DNA of 64,000 nucleotides, taken from the NCBI GenBank assembly GCA_910576325.1, contig CAJTIM010000012.1, forward strand, positions 59,119 to 123,118, in the 5' to 3' direction. Below the pieces are notes generated by a model, which was not told the origin of the DNA, did not search any database, and worked only from the letters and a program-made list of their open reading frames with translations. This document shows positions 1-8,545 of this stretch, in pieces. Made by a program: the position numbers and the translations under genes. The first letter of the stretch is position 1. Every line of letters begins with the position of its first letter. This DNA comes from Clostridia bacterium (GTDB lineage: Bacteria; Bacillota; Clostridia; Lachnospirales; Lachnospiraceae).

Positions 1-1530
1 AATCTGGCCTTTGCCGCTGATTTTCCGGTTGACCATCTCCAACTGCCTTCCCTGCAAATCCGCCTGGAAGGGGAGAAGGCCGATGGCTCCCTTTAAATGG
101 CTCTGGTATTCCGTCATACGGTGCAGGGTTTCCCTCCGCTCCCGGAGATCCAAAACCTCCTCATAGCGTCCCAGGAGACCGGAAAGCTCCTTTGCTCTTT
201 GGATGCGGTCGCCGCGCCGCTTGTCCAGTGTGGATTCGTATACGGTGACTGCCTTTGTGGTAAGGTACAGCTCTTTCAGGTAGCGGACAGCTTCCTTCTG
301 TTTGTCTATATTTCCAAGGCGGAGGACGGGGAAGGGAATGTTCCGGCCGTGGTATCTGAGCTCTGTCAGCTTTTCAAATACACTGTTGATGGGGTGATTG
401 TTGTAGGAGGTGAAAAGCACGGTCTTTTCATTGAAAAATGCGGTCAGCAGGGTATTGAGAATGGTATTGGTCTTGCCTGTTCCCGGAGGCCCCTGGATAT
501 AGGCTACGGAGTATTTCATGGCATTGTTGATGGCAAGGAGCTGATCCAGATTGATGCGTCTGTTTAACAGAGTTATGGGACATGCTTTTTTGCGGACGGG
601 GCGGTTGAGCAAATCTCCGAAAAATGCGCGGATGGGTATGGGGACCTTGTCTTTTTGATACATGTTTAAAATGGCCTGGTATTCTTTGCGGAGATCGAGA
701 GCAATGTCCATTCCCAGGCCGATGATGTAGGGCATATCGTCTGCGCTCAGAACAGCCCGGTTGTAGTGGGTGATGCAGTCCTTGATCCGCTCCTGGTTCT
801 CTTCAAAATGCTCCAAAAGCTCGTACTCATCCGCATCCAGATAACGGCGGATGCTCTCTGCGGCGCCGTCTACGGTGTACTCCGTGCAGATGGTAATGTC
901 CTCGTCCGGGCGCAGGACACGCCGTTTTACATCCAGGCGGAGACGGCGGTATGCCAGGACATACAGGCCCTTGTTGGTGTGGATACTCAGGATGTTCATG
1001 GCCAGCTGCTGGATGGTAATACGTCCGTCGGGGCGGTTTTCTTCTGTTTTCTGCTGAAAATAGGTGACAATCATGCGGAACTGCTCGTCGCTCAGCTCGT
1101 AAAATTCATCCCGGAAGCTGTCGCTGTCAAGGTAGCGGATTAGTTCAAAGTCGGAATAGTAGGGCACGCAGTCCATGCGGTTGCACATTTCCAGGTAGTT
1201 GAGGATCTTTAGATTGGCTACGTGGTCGAAAAGGCTTTTGTATTTGTGAGGGTGGAGGTAGATGTCTCTTACCAGATCTTCGTTGATTTCACAGTAGGAG
1301 CCTTCGATGATTTCGGAAGAGAGGATGGAGTCTATGTAAATGCGGTCGTAGGAGCCTAAGGTGTATTTTGTAGTGTGCAGGCCGTCTACGGAGAGGGTGC
1401 GGGCGGCAATGTTAAGATCACGGATGCCTATCCAGTAGTTGGTGATCTGGTTTTCTACGTTTTGGTATTCGATTTTGAGCCATTTTCCTTCGTGGATGGC
1501 TTTGAAGATGTTGCGGTGGGTGTTGGTCAT
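1..1530 (-). CDS. Superfamily 1 (UPF1/DNA2-like) helicase/ATPase, C-terminus cut by window edge
   Basis: The frame stays open from an ATG at 1530, with AAGGAAC about 8 nt upstream as ribosome site, to the window edge, giving 510 visible residues. A textbook P-loop, GPPGTGKT, lies at residues 347-354, followed by a segment (SYNNHPINSVFEKL) typical of motif Ia in UPF1/DNA2-type SF1 helicases. The roughly 340 residues before the P-loop are not a domain I recognise. Motifs II-VI would lie outside the window, so helicase rather than simple ATPase activity is inferred from the P-loop context. It follows an unknown 659-aa gene on the same strand 132 nt away and may be cotranscribed with it. Large proteins of this kind occur both as housekeeping nucleic-acid remodellers and in defence islands; nothing here decides between them. 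Confidence 0.75.
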   Translation of the reverse strand, partial: MTNTHRNIFKAIHEGKWLKIEYQNVENQITNYWIGIRDLNIAARTLSVDGLHTTKYTLGSYDRIYIDSILSSEIIEGSYCEINEDLVRDIYLHPHKYKSLFDHVANLKILNYLEMCNRMDCVPYYSDFELIRYLDSDSFRDEFYELSDEQFRMIVTYFQQKTEENRPDGRITIQQLAMNILSIHTNKGLYVLAYRRLRLDVKRRVLRPDEDITICTEYTVDGAAESIRRYLDADEYELLEHFEENQERIKDCITHYNRAVLSADDMPYIIGLGMDIALDLRKEYQAILNMYQKDKVPIPIRAFFGDLLNRPVRKKACPITLLNRRINLDQLLAINNAMKYSVAYIQGPPGTGKTNTILNTLLTAFFNEKTVLFTSYNNHPINSVFEKLTELRYHGRNIPFPVLRLGNIDKQKEAVRYLKELYLTTKAVTVYESTLDKRRGDRIQRAKELSGLLGRYEEVLDLRERRETLHRMTEYQSHLKGAIGLLPFQADLQGRQLEMVNRKISGKGQI

Positions 1531-1662
1531 GGGGTTTGTTCCTTTTTCTAAACATGGTTTGCAGAATAGTCGTTCGCGGCTCATTGTTTGCTTCATACCC
1601 GATAATTCAAATACCATAACAGCAGACCGAAATTTTAAGACTTTAATTTCTTCCATTGAATT

Positions 1663-3642
1663 TTAATCATCTACATTCAACATATATTTCAATTGGTTCA
1701 GCATCTCCAAAGATTCCGGACTTCTCTTTGCTTCCTTTTCCAAAAGTGTGAGAAGCTTGGGACTGCCAGAAATCAGATAGCAATGGATCTGCAATGCTGT
1801 TGCCAATTCTGAGCATAAATGCTTTTTTGCAGCTTTCAGCATGCGCTTTTCTGAGAGTTCCGTTCCGTCTTTTATAAAACGCTCTGCACTAAGGTACAAC
1901 TCATATTGCTCCTCAAAGGGCTTACCGAAAATGCCTATGCATTCCCAGTTTGAAAGAGAATTTTTCTGATCATTCAAAATCAGATAGGGATTGGGAAGCT
2001 GCTCCTTTTCAGCATATTCCATGCGGGAATAACCTCCCAAACCGGCTACCGGGAGATGGAGGTAAAGCTTGCTCAGCTCGTACCAGAAGCACATGTGCAT
2101 GGGTGAGTCTATATCTTCCAATAGTTCTGCCAAAAAATCCAGATAGTCTTCCCAAGTTTCATTTTGCAGAATACAATAGATGAGCTGCCCGGAGATATCA
2201 GCCATCATGTATTCATCTTCCACATAGTTTGATAAAAGATGGAGCAAATCTGCCACTTGTTCCATCAGCCAGACTTCATACGTATTCAGTTCTTCTTTCT
2301 TTAAAGGTTTCTGCCGCTCAGGAGCAATCGGTTTTTCCTGTACTTTAAGCGCATAGGCAATGTTCAGCTCCCTAGGACTTACAAGCCGCTGCCGAGTTCC
2401 CAGAAACTGTCCTGTATATACGATTTCCAGCAGACGCAGATGAAGCAAAAGATATCTCTTAAATTCGGTCTTCTCAAAATGATACCCATAACAGCTACAC
2501 AGCTTTTCCCACAAATCCTCTACGGTAAGAATCCCATAACAGTAAAGCAACATGGTTGTCCGGTCATCTAGCTTTGTATAGCCCTTGACAATTTTCTGCC
2601 AGCTTCCTGTTTTCTGCTCCGGAGACAAATAACAGGTACACTCTGATCTAGGCGCAAAGTTTTTGGAATTTTGGAAAAATACCTGAAAATATTTCTTAAA
2701 GTCTGTCGGAAGCTCCAGGCGAATATCCGTTTCTCCGGCTCCAAAGAGTAAATCTGTCATTCCCAGATATATCAGAAGCTTCAAGGCTTCTGCATCTTTC
2801 TCCAGGTTAAGAGAACACTTCTGGTTTTCCTTTAAACAGCACAGACGCAAATAAAGGTCTATGGCTTCCTTGGGAAGGAGCACCATCGTAAGCCACATAT
2901 TTTCCCGTAAATTGGAAGTGAAGGCTTCTGCCAGCTCCTTCTTTCTCCAGTTGGCTGATATTGACAGCATGGAATAACGGCAATAGTTTACCAAATTTTC
3001 CTTTTTTGAGGCTTCCAAAAGCTCTGATTGGGAATACCTGGAGTTTCCAATGGTTACTCGGATGGTTTCGTCAAATTTATGTATCAGGCATGTACTATCC
3101 CAGATTCGTTGTTTTTGTTCTATGGTTTTGGAACGTAAGCCGGCAATACATTGCGGTTCTGCAGTTTCGGGATATGAATTAAGCATATTGATTTGCTTTT
3201 TATTTTCTGCCTTGTACTGTTTTCGGAAGAAGTCTTCATTATGGTATTGCCAGCCTTCCGCAAAATAGCAGTATTCCTCTAGCCGGGTGTTTATTTGGCT
3301 GTCATTTTCCGTTCCGGATACGAAAGGATGCCTTGCACTTTCTTTATTGTCTATGGATTCAAGCTCCAACAGGCAGGCTAAGGTTCCGGGATAGGGATTT
3401 AGATAGCGAATCCTAGGATTTTGCTTGAAGACTGGGGCTGCTTTGCAGCCAGCGGCCGTATTGTCTTCAATGGCACGGTGGGTGGCCATGAGCATGAAGC
3501 TGTAGCAGTTGCCGCAGCCTGTATTAAGGATGAGTTCCAGGGCGGCGTGGAGTTCATAAAATGTTATCTGTGGAGGGAGGGTTAGGCGGGCAGAGTTAAA
3601 ATAAAGGGACGGGAGTTGAAGGGTGAGATTTATAGTTAGCAT
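1663..3642 (-). CDS. Unknown protein, 659 aa, possible pRiA4b ORF-3-like N-terminus
   Basis: The open frame begins at 3696, but the ATG at 3642 has a better ribosome site (GAAAGGA, about 9 nt upstream), so that start is preferred. The protein is soluble, acidic and leucine-rich, without signal peptide or membrane segment. Residues 1-50 (PQITFYELHAALELIL, then CGNCYSF) resemble the start of the plasmid pRiA4b ORF-3 family, where a TFYeLH motif is typical; this is a weak resemblance by eye. The rest is helical, with scattered cysteines (for example CTCYLS, CSCYGYH), and I do not recognise it. It lies between an SF2 PLD-helicase and an SF1 ATPase, all on the minus strand. That makes a shared nucleic-acid role possible but unproven. 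Confidence 0.65.
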   Translation of the reverse strand: MLTINLTLQLPSLYFNSARLTLPPQITFYELHAALELILNTGCGNCYSFMLMATHRAIEDNTAAGCKAAPVFKQNPRIRYLNPYPGTLACLLELESIDNKESARHPFVSGTENDSQINTRLEEYCYFAEGWQYHNEDFFRKQYKAENKKQINMLNSYPETAEPQCIAGLRSKTIEQKQRIWDSTCLIHKFDETIRVTIGNSRYSQSELLEASKKENLVNYCRYSMLSISANWRKKELAEAFTSNLRENMWLTMVLLPKEAIDLYLRLCCLKENQKCSLNLEKDAEALKLLIYLGMTDLLFGAGETDIRLELPTDFKKYFQVFFQNSKNFAPRSECTCYLSPEQKTGSWQKIVKGYTKLDDRTTMLLYCYGILTVEDLWEKLCSCYGYHFEKTEFKRYLLLHLRLLEIVYTGQFLGTRQRLVSPRELNIAYALKVQEKPIAPERQKPLKKEELNTYEVWLMEQVADLLHLLSNYVEDEYMMADISGQLIYCILQNETWEDYLDFLAELLEDIDSPMHMCFWYELSKLYLHLPVAGLGGYSRMEYAEKEQLPNPYLILNDQKNSLSNWECIGIFGKPFEEQYELYLSAERFIKDGTELSEKRMLKAAKKHLCSELATALQIHCYLISGSPKLLTLLEKEAKRSPESLEMLNQLKYMLNVDD

Positions 3643-3765
3643 GGGTAATGTCCTTTCAATCGTTTTATTAATTTTTGCAAAATTCCTCTTTACCATATTT
3701 CTGTTTTTCTAAACAGATTTTCTCACAGGTTAAAGCATGTTTTAGATTTTATTGTATTTTTACTA

Positions 3766-6273
3766 TTATTTCTCCATATATCGCCTGCGATAATATTCCA
3801 TAGTACGGTATTCGATGATATCCTTCATATGCTTACGAAATGCATCTTCTTGTATAACATCCTTCATTTCTTCACGTAAGGCCAAAGCATAGCCTTCCTT
3901 CTCCACAAAAAATTCTTTCCCGGACTTTTTCAAAAAATGAATCGGCATTTTCTTTGCTTTATTTAAATGTTCACGATCTGTTATTTTTTTATAATCTTCA
4001 TAAGAAGCCACATCGTCCCAATCTCTCCAATTAGTCCCTGTAGAAAAAAATTTCTTCCAGGAATATAAGACTTCCTCATCCGTTACCGCAAGCCTTACTT
4101 CTCCATCATTATAAAACGCCTCTAAAATCGGCATTTTATATGATTTCTGCATATTGGTTGTCTCTAAGGTCTTAAGGAACTCCCTGCCTATCCCATTAAA
4201 TACCCTGTATTCCTCCGGCGGCAAATCTCCCATTTCTTCGAGATACTCCAAATATCTGCGGAAAGGATTCTCACCGGAATGTCCCATACAAAGCTCATAC
4301 ACATTGTTGTCCATATAGGTAAACAGCTCCATACGGCCGGGTACTTTCTCCAGCAGTTCCTTCACGCGAAGATATTCTTCCCGTATCCGCTCCCGAATCG
4401 TCTGATTCCGTTTCTCCATTTCACGGAACAAATCAACCAAACGCAAATCAAAATCTACCATACACTCATCTGGAAACTCAAACTCCTGTAAAAATGTTTG
4501 ACTTCCCATTGCCTCGTTATATGGCTTTCCGCTGAGAAGATACGGCGCTTTTCCTGCCTTTTCATAATTTCCTATAAAGTCCAGAACATTGAGATATTCT
4601 TTTCCCCCGGAACGCCGAAGCCCGCGCCCTAGCTGCTGAAGGAATACAACCGGTGACTCCGTCGGGCGCAAAAACATTACCATATCCACTGATGTAATAT
4701 CCACACCCTCGTTGAACATGTCCACTGAGAAAATTACCTTTATCTCCCCGCTTTTCAGCTTTTGAATTGCCGTCCCGCGGTCCAGAGAATATTGGCCGTC
4801 CGCACTGCTGTAAACAGCGGCGGAAAGGATGCCTCTTTTAGAAAAGTCCTCTGCCATAGCTTCCGCATGAATCCTTGAACAACAAAAACCCAAAGCTCTT
4901 TTTGAGCGGTATTTCATATAATGGCGGTAAATCAATTCGCTGCGATCTTCATTTTCTATGTAAATACGGTTTAAATCCTGTTCTTCATAATGGCCTCTTT
5001 TCAGACGCAGGCCGGAATAATCTGTTTTATCATAGATTCCATAATAATGAAAGGGAACAAGCATCCCCCGGTTGATAGCATCCTTCAAGGTAATCTCATA
5101 GGGGACATTATAATCACAAATCTCATAGATACTTCTTCCGTCCATCCGCTCCGGCGTTGCCGTCAGGCCCAGCAGAAATTTTGGTTTGAAATAATCTATA
5201 ATATGTTGATAATATTCTGTAACTGCGTGATGAAATTCATCTATTACAATGTAGTCAAAGTAGTCCGGGGCAAAATATTTCTCATTGAGATAACCTGCTC
5301 TTCCCAATGTGGAAACAGATGCAAAAATCACAGCCTTATCCGTGTCCTTCTGATTGCCGTTAAAGAAACCGTAGTCATCAGAATTTCGCACATTTTGAAA
5401 GGATTTGGCTGCCTGCTTCAGAATTTCTTCACGGTGAGCCACGAAAAGCACATGCTCATAAGCTGCGGAATCAAATGCTGCCAGATAAGTCTTTCCCACA
5501 CCCGTTGCCGCCTGCACCAGTCCTTTTGCCGCACCTTCTTTACGGCTGTCTGCCAGGGCATACAGAGCTTCAATCTGCGCTCCTCTCGGCTGAAACAGCG
5601 GTTTTATATTTTCTGTATTCTGCTCCTCTGCCTCTTCATATTTTTCTAAATCTTTTGCTACGGCAGGTTTTTTCCACGTCTTTGAATAGCGTTTTAGCTC
5701 TTCATCATTGATTATGATGGAGTGATTATAAAATAAATCCTCAAAGGTCTCATAAAACTTCTGAAAGTTGCTCTTGTCCGCATGGCTGCCGAATCGGTAG
5801 TTCCATTCAATTCCGGATGTCAATGCGCTTCCGGAAATGTTGGATGAGCCTATATAGATCTCACTTTCTGTTTCGTAATGGAATATATAAGCCTTTGCAT
5901 GAAAGGAACGGCTCTTTTCACTGTAAAAGCGCAGATCAATCCGATTATCCAGTTCTTTTTTAAGAAGATACAAGGCGGAGGGTTGTGTAATGCCAAGATA
6001 ATTGCCTGTCAGCAGGCGCACCTGTACACCGCGATCCAGTGCTGATTTCAGGTCATTTAAAATCATTCTGACTCCGGATTCCATTAAAAACGAAACAATG
6101 ATATCAATTCGTTTTGCCTGGCGCATGCTCATTTTTAACTGGTAATACAGATAGCGCATCTTGTTTCGGTCGCCGGTCATTACATCGGTAGGTTCAATAT
6201 TCAATTCTTCCGCAAGATTAAATTCAACCACTTTTCGTCTCCCCGATCTGGTCTGGCATCGGAAGTAACCCAT
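3766..6273 (-). CDS. SF2 DEAD/DEAH-type helicase with N-terminal phospholipase-D nuclease-like domain
   Basis: Numbered from the farthest in-frame ATG, residues about 40-185 form a PLD-type domain with the HKD-like signature HAKAYIF (H125, K127) followed by GSSNISGSAL. Residues about 225-590 are an SF2 helicase core: AATGVGKT P-loop (K261), DEFHH (345-349), the LTATPER motif and motif VI QQLGRGLRR. The last 200 residues are likely the DUF3427-type tail found in such proteins. PLD plus restriction-type helicase proteins are thought to act on DNA, often near mobile or defence genes. The start is uncertain: the ATG at 6273 overlaps the upstream methyltransferase by 73 nt and lacks a good ribosome site. 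A start at 6180 (MTGDRNKMRY) would remove the overlap without touching the PLD core. Confidence 0.85.
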   Translation of the reverse strand: MGYFRCQTRSGRRKVVEFNLAEELNIEPTDVMTGDRNKMRYLYYQLKMSMRQAKRIDIIVSFLMESGVRMILNDLKSALDRGVQVRLLTGNYLGITQPSALYLLKKELDNRIDLRFYSEKSRSFHAKAYIFHYETESEIYIGSSNISGSALTSGIEWNYRFGSHADKSNFQKFYETFEDLFYNHSIIINDEELKRYSKTWKKPAVAKDLEKYEEAEEQNTENIKPLFQPRGAQIEALYALADSRKEGAAKGLVQAATGVGKTYLAAFDSAAYEHVLFVAHREEILKQAAKSFQNVRNSDDYGFFNGNQKDTDKAVIFASVSTLGRAGYLNEKYFAPDYFDYIVIDEFHHAVTEYYQHIIDYFKPKFLLGLTATPERMDGRSIYEICDYNVPYEITLKDAINRGMLVPFHYYGIYDKTDYSGLRLKRGHYEEQDLNRIYIENEDRSELIYRHYMKYRSKRALGFCCSRIHAEAMAEDFSKRGILSAAVYSSADGQYSLDRGTAIQKLKSGEIKVIFSVDMFNEGVDITSVDMVMFLRPTESPVVFLQQLGRGLRRSGGKEYLNVLDFIGNYEKAGKAPYLLSGKPYNEAMGSQTFLQEFEFPDECMVDFDLRLVDLFREMEKRNQTIRERIREEYLRVKELLEKVPGRMELFTYMDNNVYELCMGHSGENPFRRYLEYLEEMGDLPPEEYRVFNGIGREFLKTLETTNMQKSYKMPILEAFYNDGEVRLAVTDEEVLYSWKKFFSTGTNWRDWDDVASYEDYKKITDREHLNKAKKMPIHFLKKSGKEFFVEKEGYALALREEMKDVIQEDAFRKHMKDIIEYRTMEYYRRRYMEK

Positions 6274-6821
6274 TGCTCTTCTATGTGGAATACTTCGATT
6301 TCTTGTAAAAGGTTTTCAAATTTTTCTTCTGTCATGTCTGTAAAGTATCTGCCGTTTCGCTCCCCTTCAAAGGTTCCGTATTTGAAGGAAGTGTATACGA
6401 TTCCGTTTTCCTTCAATGCCTGTGCCATCTTTTTGAGGACCGGCTTTAATTCCCTGTACGGCAGATGCAGAATGGAGGAACAGGCCCAGATTGCGTCATA
6501 AGTGTCTTTCTCATCCAAATCCTGAAACAGCATTTGTTTGACAGGAATGCCTGTGTATTTACCGGCAAGTTTGCATAGTTCTTCTGAACCGTCTGTTGCC
6601 GTTACGCTGTGTCCCTGAGATAAGAAATATTTTGTATCCCGGCCGGAACCGCAGCCGAAATCTAAAATCATAGATTGATTATGCAGTTTTTTCAAAAAAC
6701 GCTCCTGCATGGCCCCGAAATCAACATCTATTGTATTCTGATTGAAAGCTTCTGCGTTTTGATTATAATAAATAATAGTTTTTTCCATATCGTTATTTTC
6801 AAATTCTTCAAAATGTTTCAT
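6201..6821 (-). CDS. Class I SAM-dependent methyltransferase (small-molecule type)
   Basis: A 206-aa Rossmann-fold methyltransferase. Motif I is ILDFGCGSGRDTKYF, followed by an acidic strand-2 end (VTATDGSEELC) and a post-motif segment AIWACSSILHLP, which matches the UbiE/Tam-like class rather than DNA methyltransferases. No target-recognition domain or DPPY/NPPF catalytic motif is present, so DNA modification is unlikely. The substrate is unknown. The start at 6821 has only a weak AAGAAG site; the ATG at 6788 (MEKTIIYYNQNAEAF) matches the usual N-terminus of this family better. Its 3' end overlaps the following helicase frame, so the two are probably translated from one message. Confidence 0.8.
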   Translation of the reverse strand: MKHFEEFENNDMEKTIIYYNQNAEAFNQNTIDVDFGAMQERFLKKLHNQSMILDFGCGSGRDTKYFLSQGHSVTATDGSEELCKLAGKYTGIPVKQMLFQDLDEKDTYDAIWACSSILHLPYRELKPVLKKMAQALKENGIVYTSFKYGTFEGERNGRYFTDMTEEKFENLLQEIEVFHIEEQWVTSDARPDRGDEKWLNLILRKN

Positions 6822-6894
6822 AATACTTCTTTATTTTATAAAGCTTTATCCATTATTTTTGATATCATTATATTAAAATGTTCTACAAATTCCG

Positions 6895-7161
6895 CTAAGC
6901 GTTCAGCGCTCTCATCAAAGAAGGCACATTATCAAAGGGGTCATAAAGCTCTTCCTCCTTTTCCGCAGAATCCATTACAGCCAAAGTAACCGTATTCTGT
7001 ACATTACAGCTGATTGCAAAAGGAATCTGCTGTTCCCTTACTGACTGCCTCAAAAAAATATTAAATGCAGTAGAAAGACTCAAACCTAAATCTGCAAATA
7101 AAGCATCCACCTGTGCTTTCAAATTTTCATCCACACGAAAAATAACATTTACATTCTTCAC
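6895..7161 (-). CDS. RelB/DinJ-family antitoxin, apparently without a toxin
   Basis: An 88-aa protein starting at GTG 7161 behind a GGGAAAGGAATA ribosome site. The N-terminus (VNVIFRVDENLKAQVDALF) followed by LGLSLSTAFNIFLRQSV is the ribbon-helix-helix DNA-binding region of RelB/DinJ antitoxins, and the length matches the family. Normally a RelE/YafQ-type toxin follows directly. Here the next 73 nt downstream are non-coding and then a methyltransferase gene ends the space, so the toxin is missing. It may act as a stand-alone repressor, as an anti-addiction antitoxin, or be a remnant. The frame is intact. Confidence 0.8.
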   Translation of the reverse strand: MKNVNVIFRVDENLKAQVDALFADLGLSLSTAFNIFLRQSVREQQIPFAISCNVQNTVTLAVMDSAEKEEELYDPFDNVPSLMRALNA

Positions 7162-7331
7162 TATTCCTTTCCCTCATACCGCCTATCCGTCTACTTTCTA
7201 TATTAATCATATAGAATCATCAAATAGAAGTCAATTATATCATGTATTGTTTATGTGCAAAAACTGTGCATTTTAAATCAACCAACTAACAACCCTATTT
7301 CATTTCTCCCCTGCAAAACCCACTTCCACAT

Positions 7332-7380
7332 AAAAAGGTATCCCGCAAGTCCGTTCAATGACTTTCGGAATACCTTTTTA
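7332..7380 (-). terminator. Rho-independent terminator of the sugar-type operon
   Basis: Inverted repeat with arms AAAAAGGTATCCCG and CGGAATACCTTTTT around a loop of about 20 nt. On the minus strand the hairpin is followed by T residues, about 70 nt after the stop of the last gene of the 7452-15435 operon. The A/T symmetry would let it work from both sides. The remaining bases to 7161 hold the upstream region of the antitoxin gene and nothing else I can name. Confidence 0.8.
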
Positions 7381-7451
7381 TCTCAAAAAAGTTTCATCCT
7401 AAAACACTTATAGCTATTTCATTCCCCTTTATCCGGCACAAATACTCTTTC

Positions 7452-8495
7452 TTAATATTTCACCTCTATCACTTCTCCTGTCTGACTGGACTTCTCAGCC
7501 GCAAACACCACTCTCATCGCCTTAAGCGCTTCTTCCCCCGACGACGGAGGAACCGTATCCTTTATAATACAGTCCGCAAACCGATCAATCACCCCGGAAT
7601 TGAACAGCTTACCGGATGTCTGTTCCTCGTTAGTTCCCACCGTATCCAGTTCAAACTTCTCTGTTTCTCCCCCTTTCCTTTCTAAAATCAGTGTATATCG
7701 AGAATCCGTATAACACCGCAGCATTCCCTCACTTCCCTGAATAATAGTGGAATTGCACTCCTCTCCATATTGGGTCCAGCTCACATGCATGGTTCCCGTC
7801 ACACCGCTCTTCGTCTGGTAAATGCAGTATGCATTGTCGTCCACCGAAATCAGCGTACCGTCAGGATACCTCTTGTCCACAGTCGATAAAATTGCACTGA
7901 CTTTTGTTATAGGCTCTCCCAACAGATAATGGATAAGATCCGTTTTATGAACACCCAGATCCGCCATAGCGCCAAATACGGAGCGTTTTTTATCAAAAAA
8001 CCAGGGATTGGCCTGTCCGGACCAGGCTTCCGGTCCGGAATGTTCAAATCTTGTGTCAAAAGACAAAACCTTTCCGACAGCCCCCTTTCTAATCAATTCT
8101 CTGGCCTTTATATGCGCCTGGGCAAACCGCTGATTTTGTCCTATCATCAATTTTCTGTTATTTTGCTTTGCCGCCTCTGCCATCGCCTCACATTCCTCAA
8201 GAGTAACTGCCATAGGCTTTTCACAAAGGACATGCAGCCCCGCCTCCAAAGCCCGAATCGAAATGGATGCATGCATGGCATTTGCCACACAGACACTGAC
8301 CGCATCCACTCCGCTGTGCAAAAGCTCCTCTAAATCCGTGTAAACCTTTCCCCCGTATTTGGCTGCCATTTTTTCGGCAGTCTCGGTCTTTATATCATAA
8401 TAAGCGGCAATCTCGCAATTTTCATTGGCTGCATACTCGGGAATATGACGAACCTGAGCAATCGTTCCGCATCCAATAATTCCCACTTTCAGCAT
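7452..8495 (-). CDS. Gfo/Idh/MocA-family NAD(P)-dependent oxidoreductase
   Basis: A 347-aa dehydrogenase. The ATG at 8495 is chosen because GGAGGGAAAGC precedes it at ideal distance; the frame also opens farther upstream. The N-terminal Rossmann fold starts immediately (VGIIGCGTIAQVRHIP, GxGxxA-type), followed by the family's EKP motif (LCEKPMAVT), whose lysine is the usual catalytic residue. The C-terminal half is the mixed sheet domain that binds the sugar or inositol. Such enzymes oxidise hydroxyls of sugars, inositols or amino-sugars. It is the last gene of the ABC-uptake operon and is followed by a terminator, so it most likely acts on the imported compound. The exact substrate cannot be read from the sequence. 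Confidence 0.9.
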   Translation of the reverse strand: MLKVGIIGCGTIAQVRHIPEYAANENCEIAAYYDIKTETAEKMAAKYGGKVYTDLEELLHSGVDAVSVCVANAMHASISIRALEAGLHVLCEKPMAVTLEECEAMAEAAKQNNRKLMIGQNQRFAQAHIKARELIRKGAVGKVLSFDTRFEHSGPEAWSGQANPWFFDKKRSVFGAMADLGVHKTDLIHYLLGEPITKVSAILSTVDKRYPDGTLISVDDNAYCIYQTKSGVTGTMHVSWTQYGEECNSTIIQGSEGMLRCYTDSRYTLILERKGGETEKFELDTVGTNEEQTSGKLFNSGVIDRFADCIIKDTVPPSSGEEALKAMRVVFAAEKSSQTGEVIEVKY

Positions 8496-8545
8496 AAGCT
8501 TTCCCTCCAATCCCATACATGTAACCGTTTCCGCCAAGCTCCCTA

